64,000 nt of DNA. It comes from Sphingopyxis solisilvae. Lineage in GTDB: Bacteria; Pseudomonadota; Alphaproteobacteria; Sphingomonadales; Sphingomonadaceae. The stretch spans positions 17,363-81,362 of the forward strand of contig NZ_JADKYM010000015.1 of the NCBI RefSeq assembly GCF_015475875.1, in the 5' to 3' direction. The notes below the pieces were generated by a model, which was not told the origin of the DNA, made no database searches, and was given only the letters and a program-made list of their open reading frames with translations. The position numbers were made by a program, and so were the translations under genes. Positions 34,913 through 43,651 of this stretch are shown here, one piece after another. Position 1 is the stretch's first letter. Every line of letters starts with the position of its first letter.

Positions 34913-35800
34913 ATGCCAACTCTCAACTATCATCATCTGCGCTATTTCTGGGCCATCGCCCATGAGGGAAGCCTCACGCGCGCCGCGGAGCGGCTCAATC
35001 TGTCGCAATCGGCGCTCTCGGTGCAGCTCGGCAAGCTCGAACTCCAGCTCGGCCATCCGCTGTTCGACCGAGCCGGCAAACGGCTTGTCCTTACCGAGGC
35101 CGGCCGCATCGCCCTCGATTATGCAGATACCGTCTTCCAGGCCGGAGACGAGCTGGTAAGCACGATGAAGGGGCGCCCAGTGGATCGGCGGCAGGCATTT
35201 CGGGTCGGCGCCTTGACCACGCTCTCCCGCAACTTCCAGCTGGAGTTCCTGAGTCCACTGATTGGCCGAGACGACGTTGAACTGATCATCCGTTCAGGCA
35301 ATATGCGCGATCTGCTCGCCCAGTTAGAGGCCCATACGGTCGATGTCGTGCTCGCGAACAGCGCCCCACAGCTTGATGCCCGGTCTGATCTTCGCAGCCA
35401 TCTATTGGCTCAGCAACCGGTTGCGATTGTTAGGCGGCCGAGTGCCGAATCCTTTACATTTCGCTTTCCTGAAGACCTACAATCCCAACCGATCTTACTC
35501 CCAAGCTTGGATAGCGAGATCCGGGTTGGGTTCGATCGAATCGTCGAACTCGCTGGCGTGCGCCCGCTCATCATTGCCGAGGTGGACGATATGGCTATGT
35601 TACGGCTTCTCGCCCGCGACGGCGAAGGGCTAGCATTGGTGCCACCGATAGTGGTGCGGGACGAGCTGGCGGCCGGTCTGCTGGTAGAGGTCTGTCCCAT
35701 CCCGAACCTTAGCGAAACCTTTTACGCCATCACGCAGAAACGCCGCTTCCCCAATCCCCTACTTGCGGACCTGCTCGCGTGCGCAGCTAAAGACAAATGA
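34913..35800 (+). CDS. LysR-family regulator (NhaR-like)
   Basis: A 295-residue LysR-type regulator: N-terminal winged helix (LNYHHLRYFWAIAHEGSLTRAAERLNLSQSALSVQLGKLE in two parts) and a C-terminal co-inducer domain. The sequence is closest in feel to NhaR-type LysR proteins (MPTLNYHHLRYFW, HPLFDRAGKRLVLTEAGR). It is divergent from the dab operon across 100 bases, the classical position for control of that operon. The signal, such as low CO2 or Na+/pH, cannot be read from sequence. Confidence 0.9.
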   Translation: MPTLNYHHLRYFWAIAHEGSLTRAAERLNLSQSALSVQLGKLELQLGHPLFDRAGKRLVLTEAGRIALDYADTVFQAGDELVSTMKGRPVDRRQAFRVGALTTLSRNFQLEFLSPLIGRDDVELIIRSGNMRDLLAQLEAHTVDVVLANSAPQLDARSDLRSHLLAQQPVAIVRRPSAESFTFRFPEDLQSQPILLPSLDSEIRVGFDRIVELAGVRPLIIAEVDDMAMLRLLARDGEGLALVPPIVVRDELAAGLLVEVCPIPNLSETFYAITQKRRFPNPLLADLLACAAKDK

Positions 35801-36049
35801 TCACGCCGGTCTGGTCGAACTCGACGTGAGTCGCCCGTGACGTGACCTCTATCTTTCCTCCAGCTGCAACCAGAGACAGAGGGGTGTTGTCGCGCATACG
35901 CGCAGGTGAAGCAACGGGCGATGCTAAGCTGCTGAACCGGCTCTGCCTTCATGGCGCTGCACTGCAATTCGGCCTGCGGACGGGCATTTGGTCAACCACA
36001 GTGCGTGGAGGGCGGGAGCTCAAGGCACTCCCGCCCTCTCGGCTTGCCG
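35801..36049. other. Intergenic stretch with terminator
   Basis: No gene seen in this 249-base interval between the convergent LysR and TonB-receptor genes, apart from the strong terminator at 36008-36038. Confidence 0.5.
36008..36038. terminator. Strong hairpin terminator after the TonB receptor
   Basis: GAGGGCGGGAG (36008-36018) and CTCCCGCCCTC (36028-36038) are perfect 11-base arms with a nine-base loop, 12 bases from the receptor stop. No T tract is obvious. It may serve both the receptor (minus) and the LysR gene (plus). Confidence 0.6.
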
Positions 36050-38125
36050 TCAGAACTTCACGCGAGCAGTAAAGCGCGCGTTGATCGGCGCGCCGGGCGT
36101 GATGTTGTTGTTGTTGTGCGCGTCGGAGAAATAGGTCTCATCGAGCAGGTTCTCGACGTTGACCTGGAGCTCGATCCGCTCGTTCGCCTTGAAGAACAGC
36201 GCGGCGTCCACGCGGGTAAAGGCAGGCAAGCGGGTGGTGGCTGCCGATGTCCGGATTGTGGCGAACTGGCTCGACTGATGGATAACGCCGATGCCGGCAC
36301 CGACGTTGCTGTTGAAATCATAGCGATTCCACAAGGCGAACTGGTGCTTTGGAACCTGCGCCAACCGGACAAAGCCGTTCCCGCGAAGCTGTGCATCCTG
36401 ATAGGTATAGCCGCCGCTCACTTGCCAATTGGACGTGATCCGACCGGTCATCGCCAGTTCGGCGCCCTTGGTCCGCGTCGCGCCAACGTTGATCGTCGCG
36501 GTGACATTGTTCGGATCGGGGGTCGTCGCATTGGTGCGGTCAAGTTGAAACAGCGCGAGCGTGGCATTGAGATCGGGCCGGATGTCCCACTTTGCACCGA
36601 CTTCATAATTGGTGAAGCTCTCGGGCGCGAGATTCTGCTGGGTCGCCGACATCGCCAGGAACTGGTCGCCCGAGCGCGGCAGGAAGGACTTGCTGTAACT
36701 GCCGTAGACCGAGATATTGTCGCGCGGCTTCAGGATCAGGCCGACGCGCGGGGAAACCTTCTCGTCGGTGCGCGCGAAGGGTCGCGGCGTGCCGATCAGA
36801 TCGGTGCCCTTGATCTTGAACCGATCGTAGCGCAGGCCGACCACCAGATCGACATGCGCACCGAAGCTGATCTGGTCCTGCGCATAGGCCGAGAAGAATT
36901 GCACGTCGGACTCGGTGTTCCGAGCGAGCGCGCCAAAGCGGACCGTCGGATAGACGATATTGGCGAGGTTGAGCGTGCTGCTCGACAGCGTACCGTTCCG
37001 GCGCTGGTTGGTGGAATCCTGATCGCCATATTCGAGGCCGAGCAGAAACTTGTTGCCGATCGATCCGGAGTTCACATCCAACACTAAATTGCTCTGGGCG
37101 ATGAAATTCTCGCGCGTCGTCGGATCGGTATAGCTAGACATAGCGACGGTGCCGCTCTGCCCGGTGGCGGCGCCATTGGCGAACACATTGGTATAATATT
37201 TGTCATAGTCGCCATAGAGCAGCGTAGTCGACCAATTCAGGTTTTCGGCCAGTTCGCCATCGAGCCGGGCCTTGACGATATGCGCTTCCAGGCCGGCGCG
37301 ATTGACGCCGGGCGTGCCGAAGAAGGTATCGCGATAGCCTGTGATCGGGCGATTGGGCTGGCCTGCCACGGTCGCCATCGACGGCACGCCGCGATCGGTG
37401 ACGCGATCGTCGTTCACATATTCATAGGACAGGCCCAGATTCCATCGGCCCAGATCGACCGCGAAGTAGGGATTGATCGCGAAGCGCTCGCCGCCGAAGA
37501 AATCGCGGTGGCTGTCGAGGCTCTCGTAATTCGCATTGAGACGCAGCGAGGCATTGCCGCTGACCGGCGCATTGATGTCCGCCGAGACATCCCACGCGCC
37601 GAAGCTGTTGACGCTGGCCGTGCCGCCAATCGCCAGCGCATCGGCCGACGGTGTCTTTTGCACGCGGTTGATGATGCCGCCGCTACCGCCGCGCCCGAAG
37701 ATCAGCGCGAAGGGCCCCTTGAGGATCTCAACGCGTTCGATGTTATAGAGACCGCGATAATATTGGACGTCGTCGCGCACGCCATCGATGAAGAAGTCGG
37801 CGGTCGTATTCTGGCCGCGCAGCGTGATCTGGTCGCGATTGCCCTCACCCTGGCCGATGGTGGTACCCGGCACATAGCGCAGGACGTCGGCCATGCTGCG
37901 CGGCGCCTGATCGTCGAGTCGCTCTCGGGTCACGACAGAGATCGACTGCGGCACATCGAGCAGCGGTGTATCGGTCTTGGTCGCCGTGACCGAATTTTCC
38001 GCGAGATAGCCATCCGTCTTGCCGGTGACGATGATCGTGCGACTGTCGTCCGACTCGGCTTCGGCCGCCATCGCGGCGATTGGAAACGCAAGCACGGCAG
38101 CCGAGAATAGCAATCTGGATTTCAT
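36050..38125 (-). CDS. TonB-dependent siderophore receptor (Fiu-like)
   Basis: A 691-residue outer-membrane receptor: signal peptide (MKSRLLFSAAVLAFPIAAMAA), a TonB box region (RTIIVTGK), a plug domain (LLDVPQSISVVTRERLDDQ, DVLRYVPGTTIGQGEGNRDQ, IERVEILKGPFALIFGRGGSGG) and a 22-strand barrel ending in Phe (RFTARVKF). The plug pattern is that of catecholate/ferrichrome receptors. A Fur-like box lies 42 bases upstream. No siderophore biosynthesis genes are nearby, so it likely takes up xenosiderophores. It is the right-most accessory-looking gene of the island region. Confidence 0.92.
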   Translation of the reverse strand: MKSRLLFSAAVLAFPIAAMAAEAESDDSRTIIVTGKTDGYLAENSVTATKTDTPLLDVPQSISVVTRERLDDQAPRSMADVLRYVPGTTIGQGEGNRDQITLRGQNTTADFFIDGVRDDVQYYRGLYNIERVEILKGPFALIFGRGGSGGIINRVQKTPSADALAIGGTASVNSFGAWDVSADINAPVSGNASLRLNANYESLDSHRDFFGGERFAINPYFAVDLGRWNLGLSYEYVNDDRVTDRGVPSMATVAGQPNRPITGYRDTFFGTPGVNRAGLEAHIVKARLDGELAENLNWSTTLLYGDYDKYYTNVFANGAATGQSGTVAMSSYTDPTTRENFIAQSNLVLDVNSGSIGNKFLLGLEYGDQDSTNQRRNGTLSSSTLNLANIVYPTVRFGALARNTESDVQFFSAYAQDQISFGAHVDLVVGLRYDRFKIKGTDLIGTPRPFARTDEKVSPRVGLILKPRDNISVYGSYSKSFLPRSGDQFLAMSATQQNLAPESFTNYEVGAKWDIRPDLNATLALFQLDRTNATTPDPNNVTATINVGATRTKGAELAMTGRITSNWQVSGGYTYQDAQLRGNGFVRLAQVPKHQFALWNRYDFNSNVGAGIGVIHQSSQFATIRTSAATTRLPAFTRVDAALFFKANERIELQVNVENLLDETYFSDAHNNNNITPGAPINARFTARVKF

Positions 38126-38166
38126 GAACTTCCCCCTGAGAGTAGCGATTATCGCGCGCCTCTACA

Positions 38167-38185
38167 GATAATGCGATTGATTAGC
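38167..38185. promoter_or_regulatory. Fur-box-like site upstream of TonB receptor
   Basis: GATAATGCGATTGATTAGC matches the 19-base Fur consensus GATAATGATAATCATTATC at 14 of 19 positions. It sits 42-60 bases before the receptor start, in promoter position. Iron-repressed expression is inferred. Confidence 0.45.
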
Positions 38186-38793
38186 AATATTAAGCAGCAG
38201 TGAGGAAAATGGGGTGCACTGACGGCTAAATTCGGCCGTGCATTCCCCCGATCGCCATCGCCTGGCGGCTGGGTTTCACGCTTGCATGATGGTTGATGCT
38301 CCCGGGGGCATTCCGTCACCGCGCTTCTGCTCGAGGAGGTAGTCCCAGACTGCTACCGGCGAACCGACGACGCGCTGACGTGCTCCCGGACACTTCGGCG
38401 AACTTCCCGTCACAATTATCGACGTCCGCTTTCAAACGCTTGCAGGGTAGTCAGAAAGGCAAGGATCAAGCGAAGGCAGTCGATCCTCCAGTTGGCAGGA
38501 GTGCTCAAATGACGGCTTCCAGCGAGCTATAACATACGTGTCCCCGGGAAGGCCGGGATGACGAGACTGAGAGGTAGCCCCTGTGTCGGGATTTTTGACA
38601 AGTCGCGGCGGCGGTAAGAAATCGCTAACCACCATGTCCCGCACAAATCCGTCGTCGCGTCAAATTGGCACGGCGATTGAATAGTATCAGATGTTCCCGA
38701 GTGTTCCGCTCAATGGAGCGGTGGGGGGCATCGGTCTGGTCCCTGATGCCCCCTGCCCCCACCGGGAAATCCCCACTTGCCCCCGATGCAGAC

Positions 38794-38826
38794 GGGGGGC
38801 GGAGCGGCCGAACGGCCCCGCCCCCC
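38794..38826 (-). terminator. GC-rich hairpin after the L,D-transpeptidase gene
   Basis: GGGGGGCGGAGCGGCCG pairs with CGGCCCCGCCCCCC around a two-base loop (one bulge). It lies about 45 bases past the stop of the minus-strand gene at 38872. Confidence 0.5.
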
Positions 38827-38871
38827 GGACGCTTTTACGCTTCGGAAAATTTGCCTGTTCTGACGCCAGGT

Positions 38872-39621
38872 TCAGTCGGCCGTGGCGGGAATGCCGCTGT
38901 TCGTCGCGCCAACTTGCCGGATATTGTCGGCGACGGGCGGCAGCTGGAACGGCACCGGCATCGGCGGCAGCTGGGTCAACCGGTCGGCAAAGATCAGGCG
39001 TCCCGGTCCCAGCTTGTAGAGAATCATCGGCAGCAAATCTTCGCCGAACACGAAGCAGCCTTCGCTGCGCCCGAGCTTGCCCTGCGTCGCGATCAGCGAC
39101 GGGTCGGCATACCAGGCACCGTGCACCACGATGGCGCGCACATCGGCGTTGTTGTTGTCGGGCTCCAGTCCGGCGAGCCGCATCGACGAGCCGTTGGCGC
39201 CCCAATAATAATCGCTGGTGCGATAGGCGCCGCGCGAGGTCGCCAGACTGCCGACGCGGTTCGAAAAGCTCTTCAGCCATCCGTCGTGCTGCGGGTCGGA
39301 TCCGCGGCCGTGGGTGACGGGGAACATATCGATCTTGCCCGCCACCATGTCGACCAGCGCGAACCGCGGACGCGATGACGGCAGCCCGAAATCGACGATG
39401 CCGACGCGGTCGGTCTGCGGAATATGGCGGCTTTGCATCGCCAGTTGTTGGCGCGCGACCGCCAGATAATCGACCGGCGGTGAAGTAGGCGCCACAGGTT
39501 GCCGCACCCAGTCGGGCAACTGCGCCCGCACCGGCAGCGCCGCAACGGCGCCTGCCCCGGCCATCCCGGCCAATAGCGTCCGGCGATCCACAATCTTTTT
39601 CACGTCAACCCAACCCCGCAT
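38872..39621 (-). CDS. Exported murein L,D-transpeptidase-like protein
   Basis: A 249-residue exported protein with a YkuD-related L,D-transpeptidase catalytic domain. A twin-arginine-like signal (DRRTLLAGMAGAGAVAALPV) leads the chain. The catalytic motif is GRSEGCFVFG with the nucleophilic Cys; the upstream His is in AIVVHGAWYADP. It would cross-link or attach partners to peptidoglycan in the periplasm. Start: ATG 39621, or GTG 39603 giving MKKIVDRR as the n-region. It stands alone. Confidence 0.85.
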   Translation of the reverse strand: MRGWVDVKKIVDRRTLLAGMAGAGAVAALPVRAQLPDWVRQPVAPTSPPVDYLAVARQQLAMQSRHIPQTDRVGIVDFGLPSSRPRFALVDMVAGKIDMFPVTHGRGSDPQHDGWLKSFSNRVGSLATSRGAYRTSDYYWGANGSSMRLAGLEPDNNNADVRAIVVHGAWYADPSLIATQGKLGRSEGCFVFGEDLLPMILYKLGPGRLIFADRLTQLPPMPVPFQLPPVADNIRQVGATNSGIPATAD

Positions 39622-39785
39622 CGGTCGCCTGACGGCGATTCTTCGATGCTTTCTTAGCCGTCAACCGGCGAGGAAAGGCAAGCAGGTGGTTCCGCTCCAT
39701 GCGGGAAGATGTGGCATATTTGCCATGAACGGCGGGTTAAAGCGGCAGAAGCCCTGTTACGCCCAGCGATCTGCGGATTATGCAC

Positions 39786-39802
39786 TTGCAAACCATTTGC
39801 AA
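39786..39802. promoter_or_regulatory. TTGCAAA-N3-TTTGCAA operator upstream of second TonB receptor
   Basis: A perfect seven-base-arm palindrome (spacer CCA), 49-65 bases before the receptor start. Its form resembles iron-responsive Fur/Irr sites of alphaproteobacteria. The remainder of 39622-39850 is plain intergenic sequence. Confidence 0.5.
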
Positions 39803-39850
39803 TATCACTAGTTGGCGCGATCCATTCCATCTCGACCAAGGGAAATTTTC

Positions 39851-42049
39851 GTGACGTCAGTTTCGGTTCGTATGGCGCTGATCGCCGCCGCCAGCAGCAG
39901 CCTTGCCGCGACCGCGGTTGCCGCGGAAGATACGGCGGACAGCGCACCCGGCGGCGACGATATTGTCGTCACCGGCTATGTCGCCGAGGGTCTTTCCGAC
40001 GCCCGCACCCCCCTGCCCCTTGTCGATACGCCGAACAGCGCGACCGTCGTGACCGACCAGTTGTTGGCCGAACAGGGTCGCCGGACGCTGCGCGACGCGC
40101 TGCGCAATATCACCGGGATCAGCTTCCAGGCCGGCGAAGGCAATCCGCCGGGCGGCGGCGACAGCTTTTCGATCCGCGGCTTTGCGGGCCGCGACGACGT
40201 TTATGTCGACGGCCTGCGCGATCCGGGCAATTATTTCCGCGATCCGTTCAACGCCGACCGGTTTGAAGTGACCAAGGGGCCGGCCTCGGCGATTGCCGGA
40301 CGCGGCAACATCGGCGGCTCGCTCAACATCGTGTCGCGCCAGCCGCTGCTCGAAAACCGTTACGGCGCCGAATTGTCGGCGGGTACCGACAAATATTTCC
40401 GCGCTACGGTCGATGGCAATTTCGTCCTCGACGAAGCCAACGGCGTGGCGCTGCGGATCAATGCCGTCGCGCACCGCAACGACGAACCCGGCCGCGATCG
40501 CGCGAAAAGCGAGCGCTGGGGTGTGAACCCGGTGCTCGGTTTCGGCATGGGCGGCGACACGCAGGCGACCGTCGGCTATTTCTTCCTGCGGCAGGACGAC
40601 CTGCCCGACATGGGCATTCCCAACGGACGCAACCGTTCGCTCGCGGGGTCGGGTTTCGAGGGGGTCGCCGCGCCGGTGCGCCGCCGCAATTACTACGGCT
40701 ATTCGACCGATTATCGCGATGTCGAGACGCATATCGCCTCGCTGATCGTCTCGCACCGCTTCAATGATTCGGTCGCGGTCAGCAACAAGCTGCGCTGGGC
40801 GCAGACCGACTATGCCCAGTCGGCCTCATCGCCGCGCTTTGTCGGCAATGTGACGACGCTGGGGCCGGCGACCGAAGCCGTTGGCAACCGCAAGTTCCGC
40901 GACCAGCGCGACGAGCTGTTCGTCAACCAGACGCAGCTCGAACTGACGCTGGGCGGCGACAGTTTCCGGCACAATATCGTGGTCGGATTCGAATATGCCG
41001 ACGAACTGACCAGCAACCGGCGCCAGCTCGACGCCGACGGACCGCGGTTCAACCTGTTCAATCCCGCCTTCCTCGCCGCGACGCCGGTTGCCTATAACGG
41101 CACGACCGCGCGCATCGATATGGACACCAAAAGCCTGTATCTGTTCGATACGGTCGAGATCGGCGACCGGTTCCGCATCGTCGGCGGCCTTCGTCACGAC
41201 TGGGTCGATACGCGGGTGCGCGGCATTGTCGACAGCGGCTTGACCGTCCCCGGCTTTGCCACCGACCTGTCGCGCCGCGACAGCGAGTTCAGCGGCAACG
41301 CCGCGCTGGTGTTCAAGCCGAGCGCGAACAGCAGCATCTATTTCGGCTGGGGCACCGCGTTCGAACCATCGGGCCGCGCCGAGGTCGTCCAGCTCGCCGG
41401 CGGCAACAACAATGCGCCGGTCACCGCAGCCAATTTCAACGTGAAGCCCGAACGCAGCCGTTCGTATGAACTGGGCGGCAAGCTCGAACTGCCGGGCGGG
41501 CTGTTGCTGAGCGCGGCGCTGTTCGAGATCACCAAGACCAACGCGCGCACCCCGGGCGTCAACCCCGGCGATCCCGCGGTGGTGCTCGACGGACGCCAGC
41601 GGGTTCGCGGCATCGAATTGCAGGCGGCAGGCGAAATCCTGCCCGGCTGGGATATCTTTGCCGGTTACACACATCTCGACGGCGAGGTCCGCGCCTCGAA
41701 CATTCCGGTGCAGGTCGGCCTGCCGCTCGACAACACGCCGCCGCACAGCGCGACGCTGTGGACGTCGTTTGCGGTGACCCCGGCGCTGCGCATCGGCGGC
41801 GGCGTCCAATATAATGGCAAGCGCCGTTCGGATATTCCGACCAGCCTGACCAGCGGCAACATCACGATCACGGCACCCGCGTATACGGTGGTCGATGCCT
41901 TTGCCGAATATCGCCTGACCGACAACGTCAAGTTGCGCGCCAATATCTACAACATCGGCGACAAATATTATTTCCAGTCGCTGGGCAGCGGTCAGTCGAT
42001 CCCCGGCCCCGGCCGGTCGGGTGTGCTGACGCTCGCGCTGGACTTCTGA
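39851..42049 (+). CDS. TonB-dependent siderophore receptor (PiuA/Fiu-like)
   Basis: A 732-residue outer-membrane receptor. The GTG at 39851 is preferred: AAGGGA lies eight bases upstream and the product begins with a clean signal peptide (VTSVSVRMALIAAASSSLAATAVAA). Plug motifs are VDTPNSATVVTDQLLAEQG, LRDALRNITGISFQAGEGN, FSIRGFAGRDDVYVDGLRD and FEVTKGPASAIAGRGNIGG; the barrel ends in Phe (LTLALDF). It is followed by a PiuC-type hydroxylase, the typical pair of iron-uptake loci. An iron-responsive-type palindrome is upstream. Confidence 0.93.
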   Translation: MTSVSVRMALIAAASSSLAATAVAAEDTADSAPGGDDIVVTGYVAEGLSDARTPLPLVDTPNSATVVTDQLLAEQGRRTLRDALRNITGISFQAGEGNPPGGGDSFSIRGFAGRDDVYVDGLRDPGNYFRDPFNADRFEVTKGPASAIAGRGNIGGSLNIVSRQPLLENRYGAELSAGTDKYFRATVDGNFVLDEANGVALRINAVAHRNDEPGRDRAKSERWGVNPVLGFGMGGDTQATVGYFFLRQDDLPDMGIPNGRNRSLAGSGFEGVAAPVRRRNYYGYSTDYRDVETHIASLIVSHRFNDSVAVSNKLRWAQTDYAQSASSPRFVGNVTTLGPATEAVGNRKFRDQRDELFVNQTQLELTLGGDSFRHNIVVGFEYADELTSNRRQLDADGPRFNLFNPAFLAATPVAYNGTTARIDMDTKSLYLFDTVEIGDRFRIVGGLRHDWVDTRVRGIVDSGLTVPGFATDLSRRDSEFSGNAALVFKPSANSSIYFGWGTAFEPSGRAEVVQLAGGNNNAPVTAANFNVKPERSRSYELGGKLELPGGLLLSAALFEITKTNARTPGVNPGDPAVVLDGRQRVRGIELQAAGEILPGWDIFAGYTHLDGEVRASNIPVQVGLPLDNTPPHSATLWTSFAVTPALRIGGGVQYNGKRRSDIPTSLTSGNITITAPAYTVVDAFAEYRLTDNVKLRANIYNIGDKYYFQSLGSGQSIPGPGRSGVLTLALDF

Positions 42050-42100
42050 TGCCGTCTCCCGGGGCTTGCCGCGCCGCAATCCCCGGGGCATGACGCCGCC

Positions 42101-42781
42101 ATGTATCTGGTCATCGACAATGTTCTGACCGGCGAAGCGCTTGCCCGTGCGCAGGCCTTGCTCGCCGACGCCCCCTGGGCCGACGGCCGCGCCACCGCCG
42201 GCTATCAGTCGGCGGCGGTCAAACGCAACGAGCAGCTGCCCGAACGCCACCCCTTGACGCAACAGTTGCAGGAGATCGTCGAGGGCGGTCTCGCTGCCAG
42301 CCTGTTGTTCCAGTCGGCGGCGTTGCCGCGGCATATCTTTCCGCCGCTGTTCAATCGCTACGCCAGCGGCCATGATTTCGGCACCCATGTCGACAATGCC
42401 ATCCGCCAGACGCCCAAGGGTGCCGCGCTCCGCACCGACCTGTCGGCGACATTGTTTCTTGCCGACCCGGCCAGTTATGAAGGCGGCGAGCTGGAGGTCG
42501 AGGACGGCAGCGCATCGCATCGCTTCAAGCTCGCGGCAGGGTCGATGCTGCTCTATCCGGCAACGACATTGCACCGCGTGACGCCGGTGACACGCGGCGC
42601 GCGACTCGCCAGTTTCTTCTGGGTCCAGAGCCTGGTGGCGGATGCGGGCCGCCGCGCGATCCTGTTCGACATCGACCTTGCTATCCAGTCGCTGCGTCCG
42701 CGCGTCGGCGACCAGGATCCGGCGCTGGTGACGCTCACCGGCGCGTATCACAATCTGCTGCGCCAGTGGGCGCAGCCTTAA
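42101..42781 (+). CDS. piuC: Fe(II)/2-oxoglutarate PKHD-type hydroxylase PiuC
   Basis: A 226-residue dioxygenase of the YbiX/PiuC family. The metal triad is present: HVDNAI (HxD) near residue 93 and the distal His in TTLHRVTPV, with Arg (TRGARLASFFW) for 2-oxoglutarate. Family blocks GYQSAAVKRNEQLP and FPPLFNRYASGHDFGTHVD are conserved. The gene lies 51 bases after the TonB receptor stop and is probably co-regulated with it; PiuC supports siderophore use, although its substrate is not known. Confidence 0.93.
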   Translation: MYLVIDNVLTGEALARAQALLADAPWADGRATAGYQSAAVKRNEQLPERHPLTQQLQEIVEGGLAASLLFQSAALPRHIFPPLFNRYASGHDFGTHVDNAIRQTPKGAALRTDLSATLFLADPASYEGGELEVEDGSASHRFKLAAGSMLLYPATTLHRVTPVTRGARLASFFWVQSLVADAGRRAILFDIDLAIQSLRPRVGDQDPALVTLTGAYHNLLRQWAQP

Positions 42782-42804
42782 GCGCTGTCGCGAAAGGATC
42801 GACC

Positions 42805-43149
42805 ATGAAGGCAACCATCTGGCACAATCCCGCCTGCGGAACTTCGCGCAAGACGCTGGCGATCCTGCAGGAGACGCCGGGGATCGACCTGACCATCATC
42901 GAATATCTGAAACAGCCTTATACCGCCGACAAGTTGCGCCAGCTGTTCGCCGATGCCGGGCTGACGCCGCATGACGCGCTCCGCTTACGCGGCACCGATG
43001 CCGAGGAACGCGGGCTCAAGGATGCCGATGGCGACGCGGTCATCGCCGCCATGGCGGCCCACCCCGCCTATGTCGAACGCCCGATCGTCGAGACCGAAAA
43101 GGGAGCGCGTCTTTGCCGTCCGCAGGATGTCGTTCGCGAAATCCTGTAA
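42805..43149 (+). CDS. arsC: ArsC-family glutaredoxin-type reductase
   Basis: A 114-residue protein with the ArsC/Spx thioredoxin-like fold: N-terminal WHNPACGTSRKTLAIL with the single redox Cys, LKQPYTADKLRQLF and ERPIVETEKGARLCRP, as in glutaredoxin-linked arsenate reductases. AAAGGA precedes the ATG at 42805. There is no other ars gene, so arsenate may not be the physiological substrate. It sits 23 bases after piuC on the same strand. Confidence 0.87.
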   Translation: MKATIWHNPACGTSRKTLAILQETPGIDLTIIEYLKQPYTADKLRQLFADAGLTPHDALRLRGTDAEERGLKDADGDAVIAAMAAHPAYVERPIVETEKGARLCRPQDVVREIL

Positions 43150-43214
43150 CACTCGACCGACCTCGTCGACCGGAACGATCGATTCGGCCAGCGCAATATC
43201 GCGCCCAAAGCAAA

Positions 43215-43239
43215 GGGCCGCGGACAAAGTCCGCAGCCC
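43215..43239. terminator. Hairpin terminator between convergent genes
   Basis: GGGC-CGCGGAC (43215-43225) and GTCCGC-A-GCCC (43229-43239) pair around AAA. It lies between the arsC-like gene (plus) and the small membrane protein (minus); on the minus strand TTTGCTTT follows. The rest of 43150-43265 is non-coding. Confidence 0.6.
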
Positions 43240-43265
43240 CCGCCTGATTCGAATCGCAGACCCGA

Positions 43266-43487
43266 TTACGGGCTGGTCGGATTGTCGTCATCGGTCAGAA
43301 GTACGATGCCGACGATGATGCCGACGGCCGCCAGCGCGATCAGGATCCAGCTGGTTTCGCCTTCCAGTTCGCTCTGGCCTTCGACGGCCGAAGCGGCGCG
43401 GACGCTCTGCGCCGCCGATGCGGCCACCGGGGCCATCACCAACGACGTCGCAGCGAGGCTAACCGCCGCCTTCTTGAACAAATTCAT
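43266..43487 (-). CDS. Small membrane protein with signal peptide
   Basis: A 73-residue protein with a signal peptide (MNLFKKAAVSLAATSLVMAPVAASA), a short polar stretch and one helix (WILIALAAVGIIVGIVLLT) ending in an acidic tail (DDDNPTSP). GGGAG lies seven bases before the ATG at 43487. Similar small exported anchors are widespread in sphingomonads and lack a known role. Nothing was seen in the rest of 43488-43651. Confidence 0.65.
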   Translation of the reverse strand: MNLFKKAAVSLAATSLVMAPVAASAAQSVRAASAVEGQSELEGETSWILIALAAVGIIVGIVLLTDDDNPTSP

Positions 43488-43651
43488 ATAAAACTCCCTG
43501 GTTCGAATAACTGACGAGGACGGGCGCGACTGTTGAACTAGTATATTGTTCCGCCGAAACATTTATACCGCAGGTATGGAACATTGCAACGCCGAAACGC
43601 GCAGCGCTCGCCGTGAAAAAGCGCCAGATCGGCGAAATTATCGGGTGGCGC

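Larger units (their letters stand above)
14385..38125. mobile_element. Putative integrative mobilizable island (boundaries approximate)
   Basis: From the serine recombinase to the first TonB receptor the content is accessory: recombinase, AlpA-type regulator, ParB, nucleotidyltransferases, traC/traD/traA, DUF6118 and the dab operon. The left boundary is set at the recombinase stop beside the blaI-blaR1 genes. The right boundary is a guess: I could not find matching attachment repeats. No mating-pair-formation genes are present, so transfer would need a helper. The cargo after traA may also be a separate insertion. Confidence 0.4.
38126..38871. other. Gene-free interval between receptor and L,D-transpeptidase
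   Basis: About 745 bases. Contents: the Fur-like box at 38167-38185; otherwise no convincing gene; a hairpin at 38794-38826. The stretch 38200-38680 has fragmentary composition and may be an insertion scar at the right edge of the accessory region. Confidence 0.45.

Noticed and set aside
43240..43262. ATTCGAATC, similar to a tRNA T-loop
   Set aside because: No acceptor, D or anticodon stem can be folded around it; it lies between convergent genes beside a terminator.
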